Positions 35,408-46,462 of a stretch of 64,000 nt of DNA are shown here, in pieces. The number at the start of each line of letters is the position of its first letter. The stretch's first letter is position 1. The notes beneath the pieces were generated by a model, which was not told the origin of the DNA, searched no databases, and saw nothing but the letters and a program-made list of their open reading frames with translations. Position numbers and translations under genes: made by a program. The DNA lies in the NCBI GenBank assembly GCA_934045905.1, contig OW203767.1, positions 22,633,073 through 22,697,072 of the forward strand, written 5' to 3'. This stretch comes from Leuctra nigra. Lineage: Eukaryota > Arthropoda > Insecta > Plecoptera > Leuctridae.

Positions 35408-36010
35408 TATCAAAAACCATTGCTTGTAGTGACAAATTACATATTAATACTTGTGTATGTTGTCTGATTCTCCTAGTTCGTCACCCTGGAGGTCCCGAGT
35501 TCTTCACCGCGCCCGAGTTCCTGAGTTCTTCACCGCGCCCGAGTTCCTGAGTTCTTCACCACGCCGAGTTCCTGGAGTTCCAGAGTTCCTCACGAAGCAA
35601 GAATTCCCAAGATTTTGGCAGGTGCGTGGTTTTTAATCATTCTGTAATAGAATTGTTTTCAAGAACCCCCGACGTTTGATATAATTAAGAAATTTGTTGT
35701 ATGTATTTGAAATGAAATTGTACTTTATGGAAATAGTAAAGAACCTGATATTCCTACGAAGATTTGAATATTTACCGTCAAAGTTGCAGTTTTAAATAAA
35801 CATCTATACCCTGGCATAGGCAACAGGTATTCACCATCTCAAGTGTCAAAAGTGTCAAATGGGTGAGACCATCACATAATTTGAGCCCATTGTGTTTCTT
35901 CTGGGCTTTTGAAGCCTTGTTATTCATACATGTAGCATAAGTGCTATACATGTATTTCATTTAAGTGTCATGGGTCACATGAATATGTTGCAGAGTAGGT
36001 CGCTTGCTTG
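35408..36010 (+). repeat. Kinase-locus flank block, copy 2
   Basis: Shares CATTGCTTGTAGTGAC, the GAGTTCTTCACCGCGCCCGA repeats, GGCAACAGGTATT and ATGAATATGTTGCAGAGTAG with 40135-40659 in the same order. It lies upstream of K2 while the other copy lies downstream, so K2 sits between direct repeats. Confidence 0.75.
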
Positions 36011-36302
36011 ATACCTTGTTCACACTATGACTTTCAACTGCAGTTGAAATCGCTTTGGCCAACTGCAGTTGAAATCTAAACTGCCTTTCCAGAACTAAAT
36101 TGAGATTTCAACTGCAGTTGAACATTTCAGATCGATTGTTTGAACGGTTTGACCTGGGCATTGATCAATAATAGAAACAAAAGAAAACGCACAGGGAAAA
36201 TGTCATGATGCTCGAATTATCCAGTTTGACTCTTATTGTGACGTGTGCCAACAAAATGGCAGTCGCAGCCGCAACTATAAGGTGCGAGAGAACATTGACA
36301 CA

Positions 36303-36463
36303 GGGGGCCATTTCTTGAGATTAACGTTTTGAAACCGTGTCTCGGTTTCATTGTTTAAAACGTAAAAAAGTTGAAAGCTAACCGATAGTTGTCAACTGTT
36401 TCCAGTTTTATAACATGTAAACGTAAAACGGTTTCAAAACGTGAATCTCAAGAATTGGCCCCC
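36303..36463. repeat. Fold-back MITE upstream of K2
   Basis: GGGGGCCATTTCTTGAGATT and near-complement, with AACGTTTTGAAACCG in the arms. Confidence 0.75.
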
Positions 36464-36589
36464 AGCGCGTAGCAAGTTGGCTCAGGCTATCGGTGTGGTC
36501 TTGTATTATACTGCGAGTGTGACGTCAGAAGCTAAGTCAGAGCACGCTCTGAATATGTAGCGGAAATTTACTTTTATTTGTGTTATTTT

Positions 36590-36691
36590 AACACCCCTCA
36601 GCCTTTTTATATTAAAGTTAGGCAATTTAACAGTATGTTGAGTGAGAGTGTGCACCCATTACGACTTGGTTGGGGGGAGCGACCGCGCAAT
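36590..36691 (+). repeat. Fragment of dispersed tail repeat
   Basis: CTCAGCCTTTTTATATTAAA ... TTACGACTTGGTTGG resembles the end of the tail repeats. It abuts the conserved kinase leader. Confidence 0.5.
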
Positions 36692-36848
36692 GCATTATAT
36701 TCCAAGAAGCTGTTGAATTAACGGACTTTTCTTTTCTTTAGCAGACCAAGATGGAGGTTGCGCATCCTCGGAGGGTGTTGATGCGTCGAGAGTTCGCGAG
36801 TTCGAAGAGCAGAGAAGACGACGCGGGAGGATCCAGAACAGCAGTGGG

Positions 36849-36910
36849 GGGCGGCAATGCTCGAGGACTGCGTCGAAACCAAAGTGAGCCCCGATAAATA
36901 TTATGAATAA
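36849..36910 (+). promoter_or_regulatory. Upstream ORF overlapping the K2 start codon
   Basis: A 17-codon ATG frame (ATG at about 36857) ends GAATAA so that its TAA falls in ATGAATAA, just past the K2 ATG. This matches the arrangement at K1, though the peptide sequences differ. Confidence 0.4.
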
Positions 36911-38414
36911 TATTATGGATACGAATACGAATGCGATGAATATTACGGAAGCTTACAACGAGGCAGCTAGCGGGAGCGCGCTGATTAAACAGGCCCGCCG
37001 TCTGGGTTTAGGTAGTGTTGGACCCAGTACGATAAGTTTGCTACACACTCCCCAGGGCTTCGGTGGAGCCTCTGTCTCCTACGGGGGGCAGGGGTGTGGC
37101 ACCGCACCTGGTATTTCAACCACAATTAACGTAGTGTCACCCGGCAGTTATGGTGGACACCCACCGCCGCATCCAGTTGTCACCTTAGCGTACCACGTTT
37201 CAGAGATTCCAGTAGGAAAGCCGCACCATCTTCCTCCGTTTTCCTTGCCCCCTGAATTAGACAAGGAGGGAGAGATGCGTGAAGAGGAAAGGTTTAAGGA
37301 TTTGTTTTTCAGGGCTTTGTTAGTGGCAGGGATACTTATCGAAGGTTTACCGCCATGTGATTTGTTAAACGTGGTACCGATAGGTCAGGGGGCGTATGGG
37401 CATGTCGTCAAGGTGAAAGACGAAAACGGAGTGGATGTAGCAATGAAGCTAGCTCGTATGAAACCTAATATGACCCTGAGGACTTTTCTAAATGAAATCG
37501 ACATTTGGTCCACTTTGGACCATGAGAACATCGTTAAAATGACTCAAGCTTATTGGAGTCGAGAGCATTTGTGGATAGTTATGCCTCTCTACACAAGGGG
37601 CACCATATTAGACCTTATGAGAGAGGCTCAGGTAAAGTTTACGGAACCTATTATTCGTCACATAATAAAAGATTTGCTCCGAGCGTTAGTTCATATGCAT
37701 GGCATTGGCATCGCTCATAATGACGTGGCTTGTAGGAATCTCTTAGTCGGGGACGACGGCGCCGTGCTTCTTTGCGATTTCGGTATATCCTCCTATCACA
37801 AGTCTCCCGGTGTCGACACCTTTACGAAAGATCTGCGCGCTACAGGTTTTATTGCTAAGAATATGATGGTAGATCGCAGCACTGGTCTTTTCTTTCATGG
37901 CGCAACCTCGGAGATGCTTGATTTCTATTTCTTTTGCATACTAAGATACTATCGAAAATGGTCTTCTTCGGAATTATTGGGACATGAGTGGGTACAAAAC
38001 CCAGACACAGAGGCACCACCTTTGCGAGCGCAAAAGCTCTTACCACCTGTTCCAAGTGTCCAACTTGTGTCACCTTTGACACAAGTTCCATGTGCCCCAC
38101 CGGTGGCACTTGTGTCTCTTGAGCCACTTGCCCCACCGGTGTCAATTCAGTGTCTTGATCCCAGTGTGTCACTTGATCCACATGTGTCACCGCCTCCTCT
38201 TCAAGCTAATGAACCACCTATTGAATCTATACCACCTGTAGCTCTGCAACCTAACATTGAACATGCACTGCATGAGGAAGTTGAAGTTCTGAATCCCTCC
38301 ACCGGGAAATCTTGTTGCAAGAGGATTCGAGATTGGTTTAGGGAGCACTGCAAGTGTCGTTTCAGGAAAAACAGAGTTCATCCTGCGCAAACGCCTGTTT
38401 GTACCGCGCCGTAA
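36903..38414 (+). CDS. Divergent protein-kinase-like protein K2 (HND-type), single exon
   Basis: 503 aa, intact, paralogous to K1. Motifs: IGQGAYGHV (160-168), VAMK with Lys182, Glu198, AYWSREHLW (shared exactly with K1), AHNDVACRN (271-279), and CDFG with Asp292. Only ~16 residues separate DFG from the helix-F-like KDLRATG, and no APE is present. The N-terminus is Gly/Pro-rich (40-100), unlike K1. A Pro/Val-rich linker (380-445) follows the kinase core, then the shared tail C-x-R-x3-W-x-R-x3-K-C (472-485). An in-frame TGA 18 bp upstream fixes the start. The conserved core, with divergent N-terminus and linker, suggests selection on the kinase fold and tail. Substrate unknown. The tail cysteines next to basic residues could serve lipid attachment (inference). 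Confidence 0.85.
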   Translation: MNNIMDTNTNAMNITEAYNEAASGSALIKQARRLGLGSVGPSTISLLHTPQGFGGASVSYGGQGCGTAPGISTTINVVSPGSYGGHPPPHPVVTLAYHVSEIPVGKPHHLPPFSLPPELDKEGEMREEERFKDLFFRALLVAGILIEGLPPCDLLNVVPIGQGAYGHVVKVKDENGVDVAMKLARMKPNMTLRTFLNEIDIWSTLDHENIVKMTQAYWSREHLWIVMPLYTRGTILDLMREAQVKFTEPIIRHIIKDLLRALVHMHGIGIAHNDVACRNLLVGDDGAVLLCDFGISSYHKSPGVDTFTKDLRATGFIAKNMMVDRSTGLFFHGATSEMLDFYFFCILRYYRKWSSSELLGHEWVQNPDTEAPPLRAQKLLPPVPSVQLVSPLTQVPCAPPVALVSLEPLAPPVSIQCLDPSVSLDPHVSPPPLQANEPPIESIPPVALQPNIEHALHEEVEVLNPSTGKSCCKRIRDWFREHCKCRFRKNRVHPAQTPVCTAP

Positions 38415-40030
38415 ATTCAGCTCTCGGCTCCTATAGCTATTTCTCTTCATTGGGTCTTGCATTAAACAACTGACTTTGTGAAACATCCCTGCCTTCGCCA
38501 TCACCTTGACATGCCGACGCCCCCACCCCCGGTGCTGATAAACAAAAAAAAAAAAAAATTATTAAATAAAAATTATCTCCTCTTATCAAAAAAAAAAAAA
38601 AAAAAATATAATATACAAATTATTTAATAAAAATTATCTCCTCTTAGGTGATATACAAAAAAACAAAAAAATGTATTAAATAAAAATTATCTTCTCTACT
38701 AATACTTATCCAAAAAAAAACTAAAAAAATATATATATTTATTAAATACAAATTATTAAATAAAAAGTATCTCCTCTTAGCTGATACACAAAAAAACAAA
38801 AAAAATTTATTCAATAAAAATTATCTCCTCTTAACTTATATAAAAAAAAAAAAAAAATTGCTTGCTTGCTTTTATGTGCACCTGATCAGAACGAATGCCT
38901 GATCGGGTTGTGCATAAAAATTAGTGTAAAAGTTATGTCTTTGTGAGACACTACAATAATTATATTGACCTCTTAGCTGATATAAAAAAAAAAAAAAAAA
39001 AAAAAAAAATATATACAAATTATTTAATAAAAATTATCTCCTCTTAGGTGATATACAAAAAAACAAAAAAATTTATTAAATAAAAATTATCTCCTCTACT
39101 AATACTTATCCAAAAAAAAATAAAAAAATATATATTTATTAAGTACAAATTATTAAATACAAATTATCTCCTCTTAGCTGATATACAAAAAAACAAAAAA
39201 AATGTATTCAATAAAAATTATCTCCTCTACTAATACTTATCCAAAAAAAAATTATTAAATAAAAATTATCTCCTCTTAGCTGATATACAAAAAAAAAAAA
39301 AATGTATTCAATAAAAATTATCTCCTCTTAATTAATATATATAAAAAAAAATTGCTAGATTTTATGTGCACCTGATCAGAACGAATGCCTGATCGGGTTG
39401 TGCATAAAAATTAGTGTAAAATTTATGTTTTTGCGAGACACTACAATATTATTATATTAACCTCTTTGCTGATACAAAAAAAAATTATTAAATAAAAATT
39501 ATCTCCTCTACTAATACTTATCCAAAAAAAACAAAAAAAAATATATATTTATTAAGTACAAATTATTAAATACAAATTATCTCCTCTTAGCTGATATACA
39601 AAAAAACAAAAAAAATGTATTCAATAAAAATTATCTCCTCTACTAATACTTATCCAAAAAAAAATTATTAAATAAAAATTATCTCCTCTTAGCTGATATA
39701 CAAAAAAAAAAAATGTATTCAATAAAAATTATCTCCTCTTAATTAATATATATAAAAAAAAATTGCTAGATTTTATGTGCACCTGATCAGAACGAATGCC
39801 TGATCGGGTTGTGCATAAAAATTAGTGTAAAAGTTATGTTTTTGTGAGACACTACAATAATTATTAGCTGATATACAAAAAAAAATTATTCAATAAAAAT
39901 TATCTCCTCTTAACTAATATTAAAAAAAAAAAAATGCTAGCTTTTATGTGCACCTGATCAGAACGAATGCCTGATCGGGTTGTGCATAAAAGTCAGTGTA
40001 AAAGTTCTGTGTTTGCGTGACATTACAGTA
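38415..40030 (+). repeat. A-rich tandem array with four hairpins, downstream of K2
   Basis: Irregular units of poly-A, ATTAAATAAAAATTATCTCC and CTCTTAGCTGATATAC. Four copies of a fuller unit contain ATGTGCACCTGATCAG-AACGAATGC-CTGATCGGGTTGTGCAT at 38874, 39364, 39775 and 39946. The unit ends GACACTACAATAATTATATT then GACCTCTTAG, matching the end of the K1-side unit (GACACTAAAGTATATATTAT then GACATCTTAG). Several AATAAA words could end the K2 transcript inside the array. Confidence 0.85.
38874..38915 (+). ncRNA. Hairpin unit, K2 array (first of four)
   Basis: A 16 bp stem with one bulged T and three wobble pairs around loop AACGAATGC. The inner stem is GATCAG/CTGATC, versus GGTCAG/CTGGTT at K1: paired changes that keep the helix. 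RNA status inferred. Confidence 0.5.
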
Positions 40031-40134
40031 TATCTTGGCCTAATATTTATTCATTTACTTTGTTTGTTTATTTTATTCTTTTATATTCATTGATAATGTT
40101 TGTTTACTTTATTAATTTGTTCTGTATATTTATT

Positions 40135-40659
40135 TTCAAACAACATTGCTTGTAGTGACGAATGGGTAATAATGCGTGTGTCTGTGTCTTATTCTGCGAG
40201 AATATTCACGCTGGAGATCCCGAGTTCTTCTCCACGCCCGAGTTCCTGAGTTCTTCTCCACGCCCGAGTTCCTGGAGTTCCAGGGCAAGAATTCCCGAGA
40301 GTCGGAAGGTACGTGTTTTTAAGCATTCTGAAATTGATGTTTTCAAGAACCCCTGACGTTTGAAATAATTTAGAAATTAGCTGCATATTTGAAATGAAAT
40401 AGTAAAGAACCTGATATTCCTACGAAGATTTGAATTTTAACTGTCAATATTGCAGTTTTAAATAAACATCTATATGTACCCTGGGTTAGGCAAGAGGTAT
40501 TGACAATCTCAAGTGTCAAATGAATGAGACTATCACATAATATTTTCAGCCAAATCAGTTTCTTCTGGGCTTTTGATCATACATGTAGCATAAGTGCTAC
40601 ACATGAATGTCATTTAAGTGTCATGGTTCACATGAATATGTTGCAGAGTAGTCGCTTTA
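40135..40659 (+). repeat. Kinase-locus flank block, copy 3 (5' part)
   Basis: Same blocks as 35408-36010. It ends at GTCGCTTTAA where the transposon begins. The uninterrupted continuation, GTCGCTTTAAGTGTGAACAA, is found at 46587-46606. Confidence 0.75.
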
Positions 40660-41571
40660 AGGAGGGATCTCCGAATTATTGTCATGTATAGAATTTCTTC
40701 ATATTTTGCATGGTTGTGTAAAATTTAATTCTCTATCACATAGGCGAAAAAAAAAATGGGCAACGTGGACTAACTTCGGAGATATTGCACTTTAAAGTTT
40801 CTTATACCCCCTATCTTTTAGCATGGCGGCCTTGAAAATCATTAGCATGTGACAACGAAACATATTTTTTAGCACCCTTCCTGCCTATAGATTTTTTTTA
40901 AAAACTAACAAAAGATACATTAGGTTGTGTAGAATATTATAAAAAATTGAGAAACGTATGATCGTGGGCATTTGAAAGAGTTATAAAGGTTTTAAATCGC
41001 AGTTTGAAAGTTGACTTGGCAACACTGCAATGGGTTGAGAAATGGCTATTATTCCAAGCGGGCTCTGATTGGCTGTTTGGAAATGTGGCGCTTGATTTAA
41101 ATCTATATTTAGTGGTAAATTCATGAGTTCCTTTATAAAATTTAAATATCTTTTGCAGTTCAATTGGATTATTTCGCCATGTTAATGGTTGTATCTATTG
41201 GTTAAAAATATTTATTTTATTTTTCAAGAAGTAAATGGTCATGATACTTTTAAAACTATTATTGAGCAATTCATTCCTTCTCTGTGAAAATCAATAATTC
41301 TATTATTCAATTCAAATAAATTGGAGGATTTATTTTAGGATTTTATTAAAATTTTGGGATAGGTACCTAAGGAAATCTATGCAACTCTGGGCACAAAATA
41401 AAAAATGAGTAGATACTATTTCAGTGACTATAATTTTATGCTAACAAGTTCTGACAAAATATTTCTTGTAAAATTAATTATGGCAAATTATGAACACATA
41501 AAATACTGGCACACAAAAAATATCTTATAAAACTAATATAAAAATGTGGTAACATATTGAGCAAAATTGAC
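40660..41571 (-). mobile_element. Terminal non-coding part of the Mutator-like element
   Basis: Begins GGAGGGATCTCCGAAT directly after TTAA (40656-40659) and runs to the transposase stop codon. The same terminus, also after TTAA, occurs at 47374. No matching inverted end was found on the far side of the gene. Confidence 0.6.
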
Positions 41572-44500
41572 TTAGGCACTTGATTCAGGTGACAAAAAGT
41601 GATTTACAATAGTTATGATAATTTTTTCATTTTTTGTCACTTTCTCCTGTAGAAGTGTCCTAATCCCAACAGCATTTGAGGCAAGGAAAGAATTTTCAAT
41701 TATGCTGTATGTCATTCCTGCGTTGGCCATTCTACCTATCATCTGTGCAGAAATACCCAAGTTCTTGAATGGAAGAAGCGATGCTTTATTGTTCTTGCTC
41801 TGGATGGCATTTGACTTTCTCATGCAATAGTCTTTGAAAGGAATAGCCTGCTTTTTAATAATATTGTCTGATGGTATTGCACATATTGCTTGGAGAGTCA
41901 AAACATCACTAAGTGCATTATGTGCCGTACCTATCGCAACTGATAAATCAGCAGCGATGTCCTCCTGTTTGTACGAGTGACGATCAGGAAATGCTGCTTT
42001 ACACACTTTCAGGCTGTCTACAATGTCAGATATCAAAACTTGGCAATGCTCTAATAGTCCTACCTCTGTCGTTTCTTTTATAAGGAACCTCAGATCAAAA
42101 CCTATATTGTGCCCAACCAAGACCACCCTTTTATTAATTTCGATCAAGAAATTGATAAATCCAGCCCATGCGTCGTGTTTGGACACTGTTTCAAGTCGGT
42201 TGCCATGCAAGAATAAACTATTATTGCTTTTAGAGAGTCCTGTAACTTCAGTAACCTTCGATGGAATAGATGTTGGTAAAACATATGCCTCGTATGTTTC
42301 ATCGTTGGAAACTGCTGCAATTTGGACAACTTCAGAATTTGTCGATAATCCCGAGGTCTCCAAATCAAAGAAAACATACTGCGATTCGCCTTCGGATCTG
42401 GACAATAGTTGAACAGGCAACACCTGGACGGTCGAGTTATTCTCTCTCAATAGTCCCATACCGGAGTGGTACATTGTCCCTTCCTTCGCTTCTTGGGCAG
42501 AAGTCTCGTTGTTTCTCTTCATTCGAAGATGGACACGTCTTTTCTTAAATGTGATCTGTTTTCTAACCATCTTCTTTTTTAGCCGAAGAGCATCCATTTT
42601 CTTACGATGAGCAACAGTGTGAACACCTGGAGACAGCGTCAGTTTCTTACAAACCGGTAGTACATAACTCGTTCCCTCATTTGTTTGTGAAACGGCACAC
42701 GCCACACGATAGTCCAGCGACTGCGAACCACTGAAGCACTTAGATTTTGGGGCCTTTGATGCCACAACAGAATTGAACGATTCGTTCACTTGGGTAGAAC
42801 CACAAGGAGCTATCTTGCTTGCATTTCTGGCAAACCGTTGTAATAACTCCTGTAAATCATTGAACAGCTCTACCTTAGTAAGACACTCGCCTCGAGGTAA
42901 ACTGTTGTATTTTGTGAGAGGGTCAGATTTATGTCGACACCAGCTCTCACAATCGGAGTGGTTACCAAAAACATGATTACTAATGTTTAGAAGCGCCTTC
43001 TCTAAACCATCAGGATTTCCCTTATTTTGACCAACAGCAAATGAAAAACAACGTTTCAAATACTTTATGACCTTAGTGGAAAGAACAGAGTGCTTCGTCT
43101 TTAATTTGTATAGTGAATTATTGAACCCCTTTTTTACATGATTCAAGTCCGACCATTTAACTATATCCGACCGCCGAGCCCTAATCCCTGCCATCGTTGA
43201 CGAGTCTTCATCGCCGATGATCACTCCTAGCTCGACACCACTCGCTTCAAAAAGAGAGTTGTCTGTAGCCAGTTCTACTGCCAGGTCTGCCTCCATGGCT
43301 TTTGCACTTCTAGAAAAGTTGCATCTGCAATCATGTTCCACGATAGGTTGGTCGGCTCGTTCAAATTGGCACTGTCGACACCATTTCACTCGTGTGCCGT
43401 AGCTTAATACCTTTTTAGAGTAATGTCCCATCAACGCGCCATGTCCTAAAACAAGGAAAACAGAACAAAAATCACCAATAGACACACTTTGAAACACCAT
43501 TACTTTTACTATTGCCAATGTTGTATTGAAATATCTGCCATCTGCAACCGCTCTCATCGTAATTGATAGGTAATACATTGTTGAATAATGAATAATCTTT
43601 GTCTTCCGATTTTTTAGTTTGGATACGATTATAAAATAATTCAGTAGACACTACTAACTTTGGCTATTTTGCATTTTGTAGTTTTCTTATTAGGTATGTC
43701 AATTTCGATTGTTTCAATACTTTTAATGAAGATCACTGAATAGTGGTGGGAAAATGTAGGTAGATTTTTAATACCTAAAATAAAGTTTGTGAAAGTTCAA
43801 AGTACCTATTGAATTATTACTTGTATTATTAGTGCCTTATGCATCATGTTTATAAATGAAAATTTATATAGGTAGGAAACTCTTTCTCAGCTGTCAACCT
43901 CTTCTGGTTGAGCTTTAGGTAATTCACTAGATTTGTAATTGTAGAATCCTTGATAACTATTTTTCAACTTAATATTTCTTTTCTTAACATAAATAATACA
44001 ACCTATATTCCAATTTACCTGACAAGCTATTATAACTCTTCCCATTGCCTCTGCTTTGCCAGCCCATGTCGAACGACCCAATAATTCTGCTGGTTACTGG
44101 TGTCGGCGGAGTTTCGAGGGATGCTGTCTTTTTGACGGAGGGCGCTGCTGGCGATGGATTGACGTTGTGCGTTGTTGTTGTTTCGAGGGATGCTGTCCTT
44201 ATCACCGAGGGCGCTGCTGGCGATGGATTGACGTTGTGCGTTGTCGTTGTTTCGAGGGATGCTGTCTTTTTGACGGAGGGCGCTGCTGGCGATGGATTGA
44301 CGTTGTGCGTTGTTGTTGTTTCGAGGGATGCTGTCCTTATCACCGAGGGCGCTGCTGGCGATGGATTGACGTTGTGCGTTGTCGTTGTTTCGAGGGATGC
44401 TGTCTTTATGACGGAGGGCGCTGCTGGCGATGGATTGACGTTGTGCGTTGTTGTTGTTTCGAGGGATGCTGTCCTTATCACCGAGGGCGCTGCTGGCGAT

Positions 44501-45538
44501 GGATTGACGTTGTGCGTTGTCGTTGTTTCGAGGGATGCTGTCTTTATGACCGAGGGCGCTGCTGGCGATGGATTGATGTTGTGCGTTGTTGTTGTTTCGA
44601 GGGATGCTGTCCTTATCACCGAGGGCGCTGCTGGCGATGGATTGACGTTGTGCGTTGTCGTTGTTTCGAGGGATGCTGTCTTTATGACCGAGGGCGCTGC
44701 TGGCGATGGATTGATGTTGTGCGTTGTCGTTGTTTCAAGGGATGCTGTCTTTATGACCGAGGGCGGTGCTGGAGTTGGATTCAAGTCGTGTGTTTCGAGG
44801 GATGATGTCCTTATGACCGAGGGTGTTGTCTCCGTAACAGCTGAAGCAGCGTTTGTTAAATCCCTCTCCAAATTTATCATTTTCAAACATGACTCCCTGG
44901 CCACAGCTTCCACAGCCGGCCCAACCAATCTCTCGTGCCTTTTTAATAGACTGGCAGGCACTGGTGGCATATTTAAAGAGCTGAACAGGGTGTTAACCTG
45001 GGAGTGTCCCAAGCCAGCATCAAGCATTCCTGCAAAGTAAATAGGTAGGGATATTAGAACATTTTCTAATTTGCTGTTGTGTAGAAGAAAATATAGATGA
45101 AAATAATAATAAAAAGTACTTACCCAGAGCAAGCTTTAAATTCCCATCGTAGGTATCTGGACCTGGTTTAATGCCGGTGGTTTCACTGTTTATTTTTGAA
45201 GTCTTTACTTTGTGAATGGTTCCACACTTCAAACATGACACGTCCAGTATTGAGCAGATGCCAATTCTTCTTTCTTTCACAACATTCCGCAATGAAAGAG
45301 TAACATCACAACTTTGGCAGAAAAGGTCGTGCGCCATAACCTGCAAGTCCACAATCCTACGACCTTGCACAATCGACTGTGGACTTATTTCTACGCCTGA
45401 ACTTACATTAACTTGTGGCTCTAATTTAAAACAAACCTTCTTTCTCTTCTCAAACTCTTTTTTACTAATGAAACCTCGTTTTCCCCGTAATTTGTCCACA
45501 TGTGGCAAATTTGAACAACTTTGCAGTGGATCCGCCAT
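41572..45538 (-). CDS. Mutator-like transposase fused to DEDDh exonuclease, three exons
   Basis: Exons 45538-45124, 45029-44019 and 43445-41572 total 3,300 nt, giving 1,099 aa plus stop. Splices are CTGG/GTAAGT...TTTGCAG/GA and TCAG/GTAAAT...TTTTAG/GA, and both rejoin the frame (LALG-MLDAGLG; SLSG-HGALMG). The N-terminal region has two CxxC pairs (FCQSC, CLKC). Then come AGLGHSQVN, GSFDMGWQSRG, CRQC, IIGDEDSST and NESFNS, typical of the arthropod/cnidarian 'Mutator-like transposase domain' family. A KR-rich linker leads to a DnaQ-type exonuclease with DLET (Asp836, Glu838), HNIGFD (Asp926) and H984-x4-D989, so all DEDDh residues are present. Exon 2 carries nine 23-aa repeats. No frameshift seen; potentially active. 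It could instead be a domesticated host gene. Confidence 0.8.
44100..44805 (-). repeat. 69 bp coding minisatellite inside transposase exon 2
   Basis: Nine full 23-codon units plus two degenerate ones (core NPSPAAPSVI-K/R-TASLETTTT). Odd and even units alternate Lys/Arg and their wobble bases, giving a 138 bp higher-order period. Plus-strand frames across it are antisense artefacts. Confidence 0.9.
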
Positions 45539-46035
45539 CTTGATTTCTTGATAGACTGCCAGAGAAGTTCAACGTTGCCTTGTTTATATTGTTACAGTGT
45601 TGCATGACTTTTTATTTTAAAAGTAGATGAGAGTTTTGGCAATTTCATGTTAACAGACTTAGTAAATTACCAAATAATAAATTTGGTTTAAAAGAATATT
45701 AAAAAATACGCTCTTAAAATAAGATATTCATATAAATACGACTCTCAAATTATACACTTGGCATCACGGCTACTTACACCCTGCCTCCGTCCTATGCGAG
45801 TCAAATCAGAGACTATATCCGTTTAGTAAAAATAATATAATTAATAAGGTATTATTTCTGTGTGAAGAATGGTGTTAATACCTAATATAAGTATAAAAAT
45901 AATAGTTTGTTTTATTAAAAGCGAAAATATAAGCACACTTATTTGATTTGTGAAAAATATTTCAGAGTAAAGACTCTAATATACTAGCTCCAGAAACACA
46001 CAGCCCCCTGAATATGAGGTGAGGAACTATTGGAA
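45539..46035. other. Putative 5' flank of the transposase gene
   Basis: AT-rich. No terminal inverted repeat matching GGAGGGATCTCCGAAT was found here, so the element's right end is missing or too diverged to see. Confidence 0.4.
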
Positions 46036-46353
46036 TCTTAAAATTCAGCACTGAAAAGTAGTGATATCAAAAAATGGGTCAAGTCAAAACTTAAATTTCA
46101 AAACCAAAATATACTTGGCGCATCGTGCATACAGATAGTTTAGAAGTGCCAGATGTGAAATATAGTTCATAAAATCTACCTGCCCTAATGCCCTAACAAA
46201 CGATGCGCCAAGTATATTTTGATTTTTAAAATTAAGTTTTGACTTGGCCCATTTTTGATATCACTACTTTTCAATGCTGAATTTTAAGATTTCTTCTATT
46301 TTTTATAGTTGAAGAGACTTGGCTGGTATTTTTACACGGAGTGTTTTTTATGG
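46036..46353. repeat. Palindromic ~390 bp MITE-like element, copy 5 (left-truncated)
   Basis: Starts inside the left arm (CTTAAAATTCAGCACTG). From there to 46457 it is essentially identical to 21500-21925. Confidence 0.8.
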
Positions 46354-46457
46354 GGATATCACTAATTGTTTTAGTTTATTTAAACAACTTGTAACACATT
46401 TCGGATCAACAATGACTAATTCCTTTAAAAAAATTAACCATTTCCAATTTGATTACA
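46354..46457 (+). repeat. Truncated body repeat
   Basis: First ~100 bp of the body repeat, breaking off at CAATTTGATTAC where kinase-locus flank sequence resumes. Confidence 0.7.
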
Positions 46458-46462
46458 TAATA

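Noticed and set aside
26990..39987. Hairpins as hammerhead ribozymes or pre-miRNAs
   Set aside because: No CTGATGA...GAAA core, and about 40 nt is short for a microRNA precursor. Left as an unclassified structured element.
44045..45040. 331-codon and 249-codon plus-strand ORFs
   Set aside because: Antisense to the transposase exon 2 minisatellite. Periodic translation is expected when a 69 bp repeat is open on both strands, and the minus frame is the one that splices.
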